64,000 nt of DNA from the NCBI RefSeq assembly GCF_023204875.1, contig NZ_CP096247.1:2356001-2420000 (forward strand), given 5' to 3'. A program made the translations under genes and the position numbers. Of the stretch, positions 27,312-38,716 are shown piece by piece. Under the pieces are notes generated by a model, which saw nothing but the letters and a program-made list of their open reading frames with translations, did not search any database and was not told the origin of the DNA. Each line of letters starts with the position of its first letter. Within the stretch, counting starts at the first letter, position 1. The stretch is from Prevotella sp. E15-22. GTDB lineage: Bacteria > Bacteroidota > Bacteroidia > Bacteroidales > Bacteroidaceae.

Positions 27312-28463
27312 TTACTTAACAGTAACAACAGCACGACGGTTGTAAGATACAGGAGTAATGTCGTTTACGCCACCAGCGGCAACAACTTCAATCTTGTTCT
27401 CAGCAACACCCAGCTTAACGAGCTCCTTCTTAACGGTCTCAGCACGCTTCTGAGACAGAGACTTGTTGTAGTTAGCGCTACCAGTCTTAGAATCAGCATA
27501 ACCAGTAACAACGAGAGTCTTGTCGTTGTCCTTAGCAACCTCAGCCAGAGCCTTCAGGTTAACCAGATCCTTCTTAGAAGCAACCTTAGCCTTGCCAATG
27601 TTGAAGAATACTGATACGGGAGCAGCAGCAACTTCCTTAACAGTTACAGGAGCAGTAGCCTCGGGGCACTTGTGGTTCTTAATCAGGTTGTTCAGACGAG
27701 CGTTCTCTGCGTTAGCGTCATTGAGCTGAGCGTTAAGAGCGTCAATCTGGCTCTGATGGAGAGCTCTGATAGCGTCAACATCGGGAACCTTGTTCCAAGT
27801 AGCCTTACCCAAGTTGTAGGTCAAACCGATCTCAACGTTGAGGTCGCGGTCCTTGCTCTTTATAGAAGGCTTGCCATTACCAGTAGTGAAGCCATTGCCA
27901 TCGAAATCAGGCTCATGGATACCATAAGACAGATCGAGGTTCAAAGCGAACTTACGGCTCAGACGGAACTCGTTCAGCAAACCAGCCTGGAGACCCATAG
28001 CATAAGTATTGTAAGACATGTTACGAGCGATGCCAGCACCAGCATAAGGAATGAAGTTCCAAACACGGTCGGGGTTGTAACCACACAGCATATTGCTCAG
28101 GTTGAACAGAACCTGCTCGTTAGCCTGCCAATACTTGCTTGCATTATCCTTAGCGTTATCACCATCAACAGTGCGACCCCAGATACCGTTCACCTTAGTA
28201 CGAAGACCGAGACCAGGAGTAAACCACTTACCGATAGCAACAGAAAGACCCAAATTGTTACGGAAGTCCTTCAGAGGGCTCTTTGACAAATCAAGATCTC
28301 TTTCCTGGCTGCTATAAAAAGCAGTACCAGCAACATTAGCCTGTACAAACCAGTTACTCCAGAAAGAGTTGGTTGCAACGCTGTACTTTTCAGTCAATTC
28401 ATCCTGTGCCATTCCGGCTACAGAAACGCTAGCAAGAGCCAGCACCATTAAAAACTTTTTCAT
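27312..28463 (-). CDS. OmpA-family outer membrane protein
   Basis: A 383-residue protein with a signal peptide ending SVAGMAQDE. Residues about 25-225 are an eight-strand-type barrel (FVQANVAGTAFYSS ... LNVEIGLTYNLG). About 235-265 is a short coiled coil (QIDALNAQLNDANAENARLN). The C-terminal OmpA peptidoglycan-binding domain runs from about 285 to the end (LVVTGYADSKTGSANYNKSL; SQKRAETVKKELVKLGV). Such proteins tether the outer membrane to the wall and are usually among the most abundant. It is monocistronic with its own promoter and strong terminator. Confidence 0.94.
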   Translation of the reverse strand: MKKFLMVLALASVSVAGMAQDELTEKYSVATNSFWSNWFVQANVAGTAFYSSQERDLDLSKSPLKDFRNNLGLSVAIGKWFTPGLGLRTKVNGIWGRTVDGDNAKDNASKYWQANEQVLFNLSNMLCGYNPDRVWNFIPYAGAGIARNMSYNTYAMGLQAGLLNEFRLSRKFALNLDLSYGIHEPDFDGNGFTTGNGKPSIKSKDRDLNVEIGLTYNLGKATWNKVPDVDAIRALHQSQIDALNAQLNDANAENARLNNLIKNHKCPEATAPVTVKEVAAAPVSVFFNIGKAKVASKKDLVNLKALAEVAKDNDKTLVVTGYADSKTGSANYNKSLSQKRAETVKKELVKLGVAENKIEVVAAGGVNDITPVSYNRRAVVTVK

Positions 28464-28508
28464 ACAATTTTAGTATTTTATAAAAACAATAATATCAAAA
28501 ATTTGGTG

Positions 28509-28516
28509 CAAAAGTA
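28509..28516 (-). promoter_or_regulatory. -7 box (TACTTTTG) for the OmpA-family gene
   Basis: An exact TAnnTTTG match on the minus strand, 46 bases before the ATG. Confidence 0.6.
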
Positions 28517-28616
28517 GATAAATTATTTTAAACTTCCAACATTTTAAGCAATAAAATGCACTTTTAACATTAAAAATAGCCAAAAAAGGGTATTTTTAGG
28601 CTTTTTTAGTAGTTTT

Positions 28617-30458
28617 TCAGCCAAATAGCTGTTCAATATCTTTCTGAGGCAGAATTGTGAGGATTGTACGACCATCTGGCGTGTAGTTTACGTTAGAGCA
28701 TGAGAACAACTCATTAACAATACGCTCCATCTCATCATTACTCAGTACCTGGCCATAAGGAATGGCAGCATGGCGGGCCAATCCGACAGCAAGTGACGCA
28801 TGAATACTCTCCACATCGCTCACGCCATTCTCTAAAACATCGGCCACAATATTACGTACAAGATACACAGGATCCAGTCCCTCAAGACCAGATGGTATGC
28901 CGTTTATCACGAAACTACCTCCTCCTAAATGATTTATATCGAACCCCATGTTTGTCAATTCTGGCAGAAACTTCTGAACTGCCACGCTATCTGACGGAGA
29001 AAACTCTATCACCTCGGGGAAAAGAACACGCTGCGAGTTGGCTGTCCGTTGTCCAACAGTAGCCATATATCGCTCATAACGAATTCGGATATCTGCACGC
29101 TGCTGATCAATAATCATCAGGCCAGACTTGACCGCCGTCATGATATACTTTCCCTTATATTGATAATGTATAGGCGATTTTTCTGAGATAACATTCTCTG
29201 CACGCTCCCTACCCTGCTCTTCTTTAAAAAGACTTTCTTCTGTGAACACGGGGGTTGGCGGTATTTCATATAACTGTTGCCAAGCATCTGGTGTTGCAAC
29301 AGTCTTTCCATGAAACTCAGTGACTGGTGTTGGCTTTGAGGACGACGATGCAAAAGGATTGTACGATGGATTATAGCTAACTTTTGGCATTTCCATTGGT
29401 TCGCTGCCAGGATTGAATACGGGAATATCCGGACGTCCCTCTGTATCAAAGTCGATAGTAGGCACATCACAGAACTTTCCAATAGCATCCTTAACTGCTG
29501 CTACTAGAATCTGCCAGATGCTCTGTTCATTCTCAAATTTAATTTCGGTCTTTGTAGGATGGATGTTCACATCGATATCTGCAGGGTTCACATCAAAGTA
29601 GATAAAATAAGGAACCTGCATTCCCACAGGAACAAGTCGCTCGAAAGCACTGCATACTGCCTTATGAAAATAGGCATGCTTCATAAAACGACCATTCACG
29701 AAGAAATAATTATGTGCACCCTTCTTTCGAGCAGACTCTGGTTTACCCACGAAACCTGTTATACGACACAGGGCCGTCTCAACGTCTATCGGTAGCATCT
29801 CCTGGACACTCTTCCTGCCAAAGACATCGGTAATACGCTGCTTTAAACTTCCAGACTTCAAATTCATTAGTTCCTGTCCGTTACTATAAAGCGTAAAGCC
29901 AATCTCCGGATAGACTAAGACTATCCGTTCGAAAGCAGCCAAAATATTATTTAATTCCGTTGCATTCGTTTTCAAGAACTTCCTACGAGCCGGCACATTA
30001 AAGAAAAGGTTATCTACCTTAAAATTACTCCCCACAGGACATGCTGCTGGCTCATGGCCTACAAGTTTAGAGCCCTGCAAAGTCAGGTGAATACCAACAT
30101 CCTCACCGGCCATACGAGTAATAAGTTCTACTTGTGATACAGCAGCGACAGAAGGCAATGCCTCACCTCGGAAGCCCATTGTATGAAGAGAGAACAAATC
30201 ATCTGCCTGACGAATCTTCGAAGTGGCATGACGTTCAAAAGCCAAACGAGCATCCGTCTCGGACATTCCACAACCATCATCAATGACCTGGATCGATGTT
30301 CGTCCAGCATCCACTACCAGCACCTTGACATTCTGAGCACCTGCATCAACAGCATTCTCTACCAGTTCCTTGATGACAGAAGCCGGACGCTGAATAACCT
30401 CACCTGCAGCAATCTGGTTAGCTACCGAATCGGGCAGAAGTTGTATTACATCGCTCAT
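28617..30458 (-). CDS. mutL: DNA mismatch repair protein MutL
   Basis: A 613-residue GHKL ATPase that links MutS mismatch recognition to strand cleavage. N-terminal motifs are complete: NQIAAGEVIQRPASVIKELVENA, DDGCGM and TMGFRGEALPSV. The C-terminal dimerisation domain ends in ARHAAIPYGQVLSNDEMERI. The metal-binding DQHAxxExxxxE motif of endonuclease MutL appears as IIDQQRADIRIRYERYM, so nuclease activity is doubtful. Its ATG overlaps the OstA-like TGA (ATGA), which puts it in the envelope operon. Confidence 0.96.
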   Translation of the reverse strand: MSDVIQLLPDSVANQIAAGEVIQRPASVIKELVENAVDAGAQNVKVLVVDAGRTSIQVIDDGCGMSETDARLAFERHATSKIRQADDLFSLHTMGFRGEALPSVAAVSQVELITRMAGEDVGIHLTLQGSKLVGHEPAACPVGSNFKVDNLFFNVPARRKFLKTNATELNNILAAFERIVLVYPEIGFTLYSNGQELMNLKSGSLKQRITDVFGRKSVQEMLPIDVETALCRITGFVGKPESARKKGAHNYFFVNGRFMKHAYFHKAVCSAFERLVPVGMQVPYFIYFDVNPADIDVNIHPTKTEIKFENEQSIWQILVAAVKDAIGKFCDVPTIDFDTEGRPDIPVFNPGSEPMEMPKVSYNPSYNPFASSSSKPTPVTEFHGKTVATPDAWQQLYEIPPTPVFTEESLFKEEQGRERAENVISEKSPIHYQYKGKYIMTAVKSGLMIIDQQRADIRIRYERYMATVGQRTANSQRVLFPEVIEFSPSDSVAVQKFLPELTNMGFDINHLGGGSFVINGIPSGLEGLDPVYLVRNIVADVLENGVSDVESIHASLAVGLARHAAIPYGQVLSNDEMERIVNELFSCSNVNYTPDGRTILTILPQKDIEQLFG

Positions 30459-32113
30459 AAGGATTTTCCTTTATCTTTCAATGAAACCTTTCGTTTTTGG
30501 GTTTTAAGTTCTGTTCCTGGCTTCTTTGGACGCCATATAAAGATATCATCTTTAGAAGTGGGACGGACATCTTCGAACCAATAAAAACCTTCCAAGAATC
30601 GTTTCTGAGGAGGTATCTGTGACATAGGATACATCACACCATCAGACTTGGGGGCCCAAATACTACTCAACTTACGATTCTCCATCAGCATTCGTAATTC
30701 ACTCGTTTCTAAACTAATGAGCCCTTGGTAAGTACTATCCGACTCGTCGACTGGATAATAAACAACCAAGACATTGTCCACTGCTCGTGCTTCATGTATC
30801 TCGCCTTTCTGGAAGAAGGCAAACATATCCTTTGACGAAACCTGATTGAACAGGTCCTTTTCAGACAGTTTCTCCGCAGAGAAAGCCTGATTATGGACAT
30901 AAGCATGATCCACAACAGAATCTTTCATAAAGACCTGAATCACCTCACCCAACAGTTGTTGATTAAGATTCCATACGATAGGATCACGATACATCGTCAA
31001 ACAAGAATCTTTCGACACATACACCATTGAGTCGCACACCGCTTGCACATCTGCACGATATGCGCGCACCTTATTATATGCATGCATCTCTCTGTAAACA
31101 GAATCGGTATTTATATTAAATGTATATACCTTGAATGTATCTGCATGAATATATAAAGTATCACGTTGCGAGAAATCCATTGCCACCGCACTATCAGTAG
31201 ACATTGCATAGCCATTGACATCATCATAATAGCCATAGTTACACAACAGACCATTATGGTTAACTGAGTCTTCATAGACTACATTCACGAACGCCTCACT
31301 GACACCGGTTTTTCCATCATACCAAATACTATCACCAACCAGCGTACGACCTTCATTCTGCAATCTCGAACGTTTTAACAATTGAGCCTGTTCCTTATCA
31401 GTATTATAATAACCTAACTCAGAATAAATATGACTCGTTCCTGAATAGATATTTGACGGGCCAAGGATATTAGCAATCTTTGAACGCGTATTATATGCCA
31501 AAGTATCAGTGAGAAGCGTAGAGTTCTTATCAACCATCTTCACGTTTTCCGTAAAGAATGCATCTTTGGTGTCTGTATGATACTCACCATGAACAGATGT
31601 CAGTGTTGTGGTTTTATCGACCAACTTTCCTCCCTCATTATAATATCCCATATTATCAATACGGTCAAAATAAAGAGTATCCGTATAGAGAGTCGTAGCA
31701 CGATTACGCAGCACTACCTGTCTGTCAGAACTAAAAATCTTTGCCTCCATTGACTTGTTATTACCGTCGTAATAACCATAATCACTGGTCAGCGACAACG
31801 TATCGCCCTGTATCATACGTACATGCCCCCATGCCTCAAACGAGTTACTAGCCTCGAAGAAGTTTGCACTATCACAATAAAGATGAGCGCCATCGTGCTC
31901 AAATTCCACTTTTCCTCGGAGAACCTGAGCATCATTATTTTGCCAGCGATCATACCACAGCTCATCTGCATGCACCAGATAAACACGTTTTTCACTCGCG
32001 GTCTTGTTAGGACGCGAAGGGAGCGTGACACCATACACTAATACGCATAGCGCACATAGAAGCACCATAACGATGCTTCTATGAGTATTTTTATTATCGG
32101 TTCCAACCTTCAT
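30455..32113 (-). CDS. OstA/LptA-like periplasmic protein
   Basis: An exported protein of about 552 residues with repeated LptA/OstA-type beta units (VYLVHADELWYDRWQNNDAQ; LRGKVEFEHDGAHLYCDSAN; SLTSDYGYYDGNN; repeated YY-D/N-G patterns). In the LPS export route LptA forms the periplasmic bridge. Bacteroidetes carry this longer OstA-like version next to surA-type genes. The start is uncertain: 32143 overlaps the upstream gene by 50 bases, 32113 by 20, and 32068 not at all. I chose 32113 as a compromise before the hydrophobic segment MVLLCALCVLVYG. It lies downstream of two SurA-like genes and overlaps mutL by four bases. Confidence 0.8.
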   Translation of the reverse strand: MKVGTDNKNTHRSIVMVLLCALCVLVYGVTLPSRPNKTASEKRVYLVHADELWYDRWQNNDAQVLRGKVEFEHDGAHLYCDSANFFEASNSFEAWGHVRMIQGDTLSLTSDYGYYDGNNKSMEAKIFSSDRQVVLRNRATTLYTDTLYFDRIDNMGYYNEGGKLVDKTTTLTSVHGEYHTDTKDAFFTENVKMVDKNSTLLTDTLAYNTRSKIANILGPSNIYSGTSHIYSELGYYNTDKEQAQLLKRSRLQNEGRTLVGDSIWYDGKTGVSEAFVNVVYEDSVNHNGLLCNYGYYDDVNGYAMSTDSAVAMDFSQRDTLYIHADTFKVYTFNINTDSVYREMHAYNKVRAYRADVQAVCDSMVYVSKDSCLTMYRDPIVWNLNQQLLGEVIQVFMKDSVVDHAYVHNQAFSAEKLSEKDLFNQVSSKDMFAFFQKGEIHEARAVDNVLVVYYPVDESDSTYQGLISLETSELRMLMENRKLSSIWAPKSDGVMYPMSQIPPQKRFLEGFYWFEDVRPTSKDDIFIWRPKKPGTELKTQKRKVSLKDKGKSL

Positions 32114-33464
32114 ATTCGAAGTGGCAGTTCTTATAGTCATCATTCAGACGCACATAAGTGCTTTTGATTTTCTGAACCACCCAGTCATGCAATTTTTCTT
32201 CTTGTCGTTTATTCAATACAACTTCCTTCATCACTTGGAAGTCTTCTGTAATCGTTGCTTTGTGACCTTCTATTCTGTTTTTCAACTTTGCAATGACACA
32301 CACCGTTTTATCACGGTTATTAATCATCGTAAAGGCCTTTGAAACCTGTCCCACTTGCAGGGTATCCACAACCCTTGCAATCTCTGGCGGCAAGTCTTGC
32401 AATTGGAATCGCGAAGACAAGGTCTGACCATACTGCGATTTCTTAGCCATCAGTCCTTTGTTGGCACGCGTATCCTTATCATCCGAAATAACGGTTGCAC
32501 CATCCTCGAAAGTGAAGACGTTATTACGTATATCGTCACCTATTGAATCCAAACGTGCTAGAGCGGCATTCACAGTCGAATCAGCGACTAAGGGCTTACG
32601 CAGGATATGACGTACTTTCACTTTGTCGCCACGCTTTTCTACCAACTGTATAATATGCATTCCAAATTCAGACTCAACAATCTTTGAGATTTTCTTTGGA
32701 TCAGTTAGGTTAAATGCTGCAGCAGCAAAAGCCGGGTCCAGTTCAGCACGTCCCATAAAAGGCAGTTCACCACCCATACGTCTTGATCCAGGATCCTCAG
32801 AATACAAGCGTGCTAATGTCTGGAAAGAAGTCTCGCCACGATTTACTCGGTCGGTATAATCACGCAATTCGTCCTTTACACGGTTAATCTCTTCTGTAGA
32901 GATGCGTGGTGTCATTGTAAGAATCTGCACCTCCACCTCAGTAGGCACGTATGGAATACTATCCTGAGGGAGATTACGGAAATAGCGACGGACCTCAGCA
33001 GGTGTCACAGTGATATCCTTCACCAAGCGCTCCTTCATACGACGAATCAATAACTGATCACGGTATTCATCGTGCATAGACTCGCGTATCTGACTAAGAG
33101 TCTGTTTCTTGTACTCTTCCAATTTCTCGCGAGAGCCAATTTGCTGAATCCACTCTTCGATACGTTGTTCAATACCAGAGGAAATCTCACTTTCCTTGAC
33201 TTCAATACTATCGATAGCAGCCTGATGCAAGAACAACTTCTGAACAGCTAACTGTTCTGGGATGGCACAATCAGGATCTCCATTCCATCGAATGCCTTCC
33301 ATAGCAGACATCATTCGGTTGGCTTCCACCTCACTTCTCAGAATAGGTTCGTCGCCAACAACCCAGATGACCTCATCGACCACCGATCCCGACTTATCAT
33401 CCTGCTGTGCACAGACTGGCAACAGGCTCAGAAGTCCAGCTATAACAACAATATATTTCTTCAT
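32094..33464 (-). CDS. SurA-like periplasmic peptidyl-prolyl isomerase/chaperone
   Basis: A 456-residue protein with a signal peptide ending LLPVCAQQ. A SurA N-terminal chaperone region (DEVIWVVGDEPILRSEVEANR) is followed by a parvulin domain at about 175-275 (LARLYSEDPGSRRMGGELPF; FGMHIIQLVEKRGDKVKVRH). A second, degenerate parvulin-like unit is at about 285-395. SurA escorts unfolded outer-membrane proteins through the periplasm. Its ATG shares one base with the stop of the preceding PPIase (TAATG), so the pair are coupled. Confidence 0.92.
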   Translation of the reverse strand: MKKYIVVIAGLLSLLPVCAQQDDKSGSVVDEVIWVVGDEPILRSEVEANRMMSAMEGIRWNGDPDCAIPEQLAVQKLFLHQAAIDSIEVKESEISSGIEQRIEEWIQQIGSREKLEEYKKQTLSQIRESMHDEYRDQLLIRRMKERLVKDITVTPAEVRRYFRNLPQDSIPYVPTEVEVQILTMTPRISTEEINRVKDELRDYTDRVNRGETSFQTLARLYSEDPGSRRMGGELPFMGRAELDPAFAAAAFNLTDPKKISKIVESEFGMHIIQLVEKRGDKVKVRHILRKPLVADSTVNAALARLDSIGDDIRNNVFTFEDGATVISDDKDTRANKGLMAKKSQYGQTLSSRFQLQDLPPEIARVVDTLQVGQVSKAFTMINNRDKTVCVIAKLKNRIEGHKATITEDFQVMKEVVLNKRQEEKLHDWVVQKIKSTYVRLNDDYKNCHFEYEGWNR

Positions 33465-34888
33465 TAATGCTTATTGACAGTTTTCAACACCTCATCATTG
33501 ACTTTAACAGCATATTTACGGCGCAAGTCTGCCACCCACTCTTTTTCCAGAGCCTCCTGATAGTCGGCCACCACCAGACCACGTACATCATTGTAGTCTT
33601 CAGGTCCCTTCTTCAAAAGTTTGCCATAAACAGCATCAATAGGATAATCCTTCAAATGCGTCACCGTTGTATCCTTCTTAAAGACAAGACTATCAACCAA
33701 GGCATTGTCTCCCTTCTTAAAGATACCTTTCTCCACACGAATGCGAATTACAGAGTCGGCATTAAAGGTTGTACGCAAAGTCTCTGCCCATTTATCGAAC
33801 GCCAGTTTCTTTACGCAGTCACGTACAGCTTTCACATCGCCCTGTGTCTTTACGTGATATGCCATACCTTTATAGCGAGGCGTATCCCATGCATAATTCT
33901 TTTTGTGCTTCTTAAAGAAATTAGCTAATCCAGCCTCATCCTTAGCAGCCTTGTCCCATACCAACTGGTTACTTATCTCATAGAGCAGCAATCCATCGTG
34001 ATACTCTTTAATCAGATATTTCATATCCGAATCTTGAGCAGACAATTCTGCAGCCTTCCTTTCCATCAGTTCAGCCTCAGTCACCTGGCCATTACCATCC
34101 TTCACCATCTGCTTTACCTTTTGAGAAGCTATCTGATCGCGCACATTACGCTGATCCATATAGCGAACGATTGCATCATGATGATATTCGAACGGCTCCA
34201 ACATCTTGCGCTCCTTCATCAGAATAACGTGATATCCATAGGGTGACTGCACAACACCAGACATCTCACCTGGTTGAAGGGCATAAGCAGCATTCTCAAA
34301 CTCCTTTACCAGTTGTCCGCGCTGAACGAAAGGAAGCAGACCTCCCTGGCGAGCAGAGCCCGGATCCTGAGATACGCGTTTTGCCAGTTCCTCAAAATCA
34401 GCACCATTCTTCAGAGCCTGATAAATGGAGTCGATACGAACCTTAGCCGCATCCCACTCCGACTGAGGTGCCTGCTGTTGAGCTCTTATCAAGATATGAG
34501 CCACACGAATCAAACCATCTGGTCCGATTTGCTCTACCGTTTGGTTATAGATTTTATGTGCCTCAGCTTCCATATCAGCATCCGTTACGAACGCTGGACG
34601 AACCTGCTGATCACGATACTGGGCGAACTCCGTTTTAAATGATGTCAGTGTATCGTATTTAGCATCAAGGGCAGCAGCCACCTTCAACTTGTAATTAATA
34701 AAGAGGTCTACATACTCCTCAACACTTTTCTTATCAATGACACCTTCCGAGTTATTCTTATTAAAAGAATATTCAAACTCCGAACGAGTGACAGGGTCAC
34801 CATTAACCACCATCACAATAGGATCGTCCGTCTGTGCACTCATAGTTCCGCACACAGTCAGAGCAGCAAAAAGAATTTTCAGTTTCAT
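33464..34888 (-). CDS. Periplasmic parvulin-type peptidyl-prolyl isomerase
   Basis: The frame opens at 34948, inside guaB, but the ATG at 34888 begins the signal peptide MKLKILFAALTVCGTMSAQ and lies seven bases after the guaB stop. The 474-residue product has a parvulin domain at about residues 118-215 (IRVAHILIRAQQQ; SQDPGSARQGGLLPFVQRGQ; PYGYHVILMKERK) and a helical C terminus. It probably works with the SurA-like protein coded next, folding outer-membrane proteins. Confidence 0.9.
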   Translation of the reverse strand: MKLKILFAALTVCGTMSAQTDDPIVMVVNGDPVTRSEFEYSFNKNNSEGVIDKKSVEEYVDLFINYKLKVAAALDAKYDTLTSFKTEFAQYRDQQVRPAFVTDADMEAEAHKIYNQTVEQIGPDGLIRVAHILIRAQQQAPQSEWDAAKVRIDSIYQALKNGADFEELAKRVSQDPGSARQGGLLPFVQRGQLVKEFENAAYALQPGEMSGVVQSPYGYHVILMKERKMLEPFEYHHDAIVRYMDQRNVRDQIASQKVKQMVKDGNGQVTEAELMERKAAELSAQDSDMKYLIKEYHDGLLLYEISNQLVWDKAAKDEAGLANFFKKHKKNYAWDTPRYKGMAYHVKTQGDVKAVRDCVKKLAFDKWAETLRTTFNADSVIRIRVEKGIFKKGDNALVDSLVFKKDTTVTHLKDYPIDAVYGKLLKKGPEDYNDVRGLVVADYQEALEKEWVADLRRKYAVKVNDEVLKTVNKH

Positions 34889-34895
34889 ATTATTT

Positions 34896-36389
<1,494 letters not shown>

Positions 36390-36406
36390 TTAAATTTTAT
36401 TGCGTG

Positions 36407-36414
36407 CAAAGATA
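36407..36414 (-). promoter_or_regulatory. -7 box (TATCTTTG) for the guaB operon
   Basis: An exact TAnnTTTG match on the minus strand, 30 bases before the guaB ATG. Confidence 0.6.
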
Positions 36415-36438
36415 CTCATTTTTATCAAGATATAAAAA

Positions 36439-36487
36439 TTAAGAATTAAGAAATTTGCTCATGACAAGCATTTTTCTTAATTCTTAA
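36439..36487 (-). terminator. Terminator hairpin after recQ
   Basis: TTAAGAATTAAGAAA ... TTTCTTAATTCTTAA, a perfect but AT-only 15-pair stem, then TTTTTAT on the minus strand. A third half-copy (AATTAAGAG) lies beside it. Its position between recQ and the guaB promoter supports a terminator. Confidence 0.55.
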
Positions 36488-36511
36488 CTCTTAATTCTAA
36501 CTTGTTAACTG

Positions 36512-38698
36512 TTAGTTTGCCATATCCGAGATAAACTTGATGCGAACCAAGCGGATTTCGTTTTCAGAAAAGTCGGGACCGAACTCCTCAAACGCAGCAG
36601 CCAAGTCATCTTGTTCCTGTTCAGAGAAATAATCAAGGATATCATTAATATCCTCCGGGTCCATAATCTCATCAAGGAAGTAATCGATATTAATCTTATT
36701 ACCGCTATAAAGTACGATTCCTTCCAACTCGTCCAAGAGTTCCTCGAATTCAATACCTAATGCATTGGCAATATCATCCAAGGCAATGCGACGGTCAATA
36801 TTTTGCAGAATCTTCAGTTTGCGCATAGAATCCTTTGGTTTAGTACGGACGCGCAAGTCTGACTGACGTTCAATATCGTTTTCTTCGCAGTATCTCTTAA
36901 TCAAATCTACGAAATCCTTGGCATAAGGTTGACGCGTTTTACCATCACCCACACCCTGAATACCTTTCAATTCCTCAAGTGTAATAGGATAATCGGTGGC
37001 CATCTGTTCGATTGACACATCCTGAAAGATAACATAAGGTGGACGTTCCAGTTTATTCGACCATTTCTTACGCAAGTCATGTAACATTGCGGAAAGAGTG
37101 GGATCTAATGCACCTGCACCATTCTCTTGCCCTGCAGGTTCTTCATCCTCACCAAACTCATGATCCTCAACGACCATAAACGTTGTTGGGTTTTTAATGA
37201 ATCTTTTTCCAGAACTGGTCACTTTCAACAAACCATAGTTCTCCACTTCTTTTCTTAGATAACCCGCTATAAGAGCTTGTCTGATCACAGGATTCCAGAT
37301 TTTAGGATCTTCATCCTCACCAGATCCGAACTCATCGAGATCTTGATGCTTATGAGCCACAATCTCATTTGTATCGCGACCAGTGATAAAATCAATTACA
37401 TAATCACTTCGAAAGTTCTCTTTGATAGCAAGAATAGCTTTTAAGGCAATCACCAATTGGTTTTGTGCATCAAGTTTCGTTCCTGGGTGCAGACAGTTAT
37501 CGCAGTTCTCGCAGTTATCCTTATCATACTGCTCTCCAAAATAGTGTAACAGCATCTTTCTGCGGCATACAGACGTTTCCGCATAGGCAGCCGTCTCCTG
37601 CAGCAACTGACGACCAATATCCTGTTCAGCCACGGGTTTCCCCTCCATAAACTTTTCCAGTTTCTGCAGATCTTTATAACTATAGAAAGCCAGGCAGATG
37701 CCCTCACCACCATCACGACCAGCACGTCCCGTTTCTTGATAATAGCCCTCCAAAGACTTTGGTATATCGTAGTGAATAACAAAACGAACATCAGGTTTAT
37801 CAATACCCATACCAAAGGCGATAGTAGCCACAATCACGTCAATACGTTCCATCAAGAAATCGTCTTGCGTCTGAGAGCGTGTTGCCGAATCCAAACCAGC
37901 ATGATAAGCAGCAGCTTTGATATCATTAGCACGAAGTACATCAGCCAAGTCCTCGACCTTCTTACGCGAGAGACAATAGATAATTCCGCTCTTGCCAGAA
38001 TGCTGTTTAATGAAGCGCACGATGTCCTTATCAATATCCTTTGTTTTCTGTCGTACTTCATAATACAGGTTCGGACGATTAAACGAACTCTTAAACTCCG
38101 TAGCATCTACAATACCCAGATTTTTCTTAATGTCCGTGCGTACCTTATCAGTAGCCGTTGCTGTCAAAGCAATAATCGGAGCTTTACCTATATCGTTAAT
38201 AATCGGACGAATGCGACGATATTCTGGACGGAAGTCATGTCCCCACTCCGATATACAGTGTGCCTCATCTACTGCATAGAACGAGATCTTTACCGTTTTC
38301 AGGAACTCAACATTATCTTCCTTCGTTAATGATTCAGGTGCCACATAGAGTAACTTCGTTCTACCCTCACGAATATCCGTCTTCACCTGATCTATAGCCG
38401 CTTTGTTGAGCGATGAGTTCAGAAAATGTGCCGTTCCCTCATGCTCACTCAGATGCGTAATAAAGTCTACCTGATTTTTCATCAATGCGATGAGTGGCGA
38501 GATAACAATGGCCACACCATCCATGAGCAGAGAAGGCAACTGATAGCACAGTGACTTACCACCGCCTGTAGGCATTAGCACAAAAGTGTCATGTCCATCC
38601 AACACATTGCGAATGATTGCCTCTTGATCGCCTTTGAACATATCAAAACCAAAATAGCGACGGAGGGCTTCATTCAGATTATCTTTTTCTTTTGTCAT
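36512..38698 (-). CDS. recQ: ATP-dependent DNA helicase RecQ
   Basis: A 728-residue superfamily 2 helicase for recombination and stalled forks. Walker A is MPTGGGKSLCYQLP and the DExH box appears as VDEAHCISEWGHDFRPEY. The helicase C domain has YYQETGRAGRDG. The zinc site is CENCDNCLHP with an upstream CRRK. An HRDC domain follows at about 520-600. An acidic C-terminal extension ends the protein; this longer form is usual in Bacteroidetes. It follows clpX by 18 bases. Confidence 0.96.
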   Translation of the reverse strand: MTKEKDNLNEALRRYFGFDMFKGDQEAIIRNVLDGHDTFVLMPTGGGKSLCYQLPSLLMDGVAIVISPLIALMKNQVDFITHLSEHEGTAHFLNSSLNKAAIDQVKTDIREGRTKLLYVAPESLTKEDNVEFLKTVKISFYAVDEAHCISEWGHDFRPEYRRIRPIINDIGKAPIIALTATATDKVRTDIKKNLGIVDATEFKSSFNRPNLYYEVRQKTKDIDKDIVRFIKQHSGKSGIIYCLSRKKVEDLADVLRANDIKAAAYHAGLDSATRSQTQDDFLMERIDVIVATIAFGMGIDKPDVRFVIHYDIPKSLEGYYQETGRAGRDGGEGICLAFYSYKDLQKLEKFMEGKPVAEQDIGRQLLQETAAYAETSVCRRKMLLHYFGEQYDKDNCENCDNCLHPGTKLDAQNQLVIALKAILAIKENFRSDYVIDFITGRDTNEIVAHKHQDLDEFGSGEDEDPKIWNPVIRQALIAGYLRKEVENYGLLKVTSSGKRFIKNPTTFMVVEDHEFGEDEEPAGQENGAGALDPTLSAMLHDLRKKWSNKLERPPYVIFQDVSIEQMATDYPITLEELKGIQGVGDGKTRQPYAKDFVDLIKRYCEENDIERQSDLRVRTKPKDSMRKLKILQNIDRRIALDDIANALGIEFEELLDELEGIVLYSGNKINIDYFLDEIMDPEDINDILDYFSEQEQDDLAAAFEEFGPDFSENEIRLVRIKFISDMAN

Positions 38699-38716
38699 AG
38701 GCTTCTTCTACATGTC

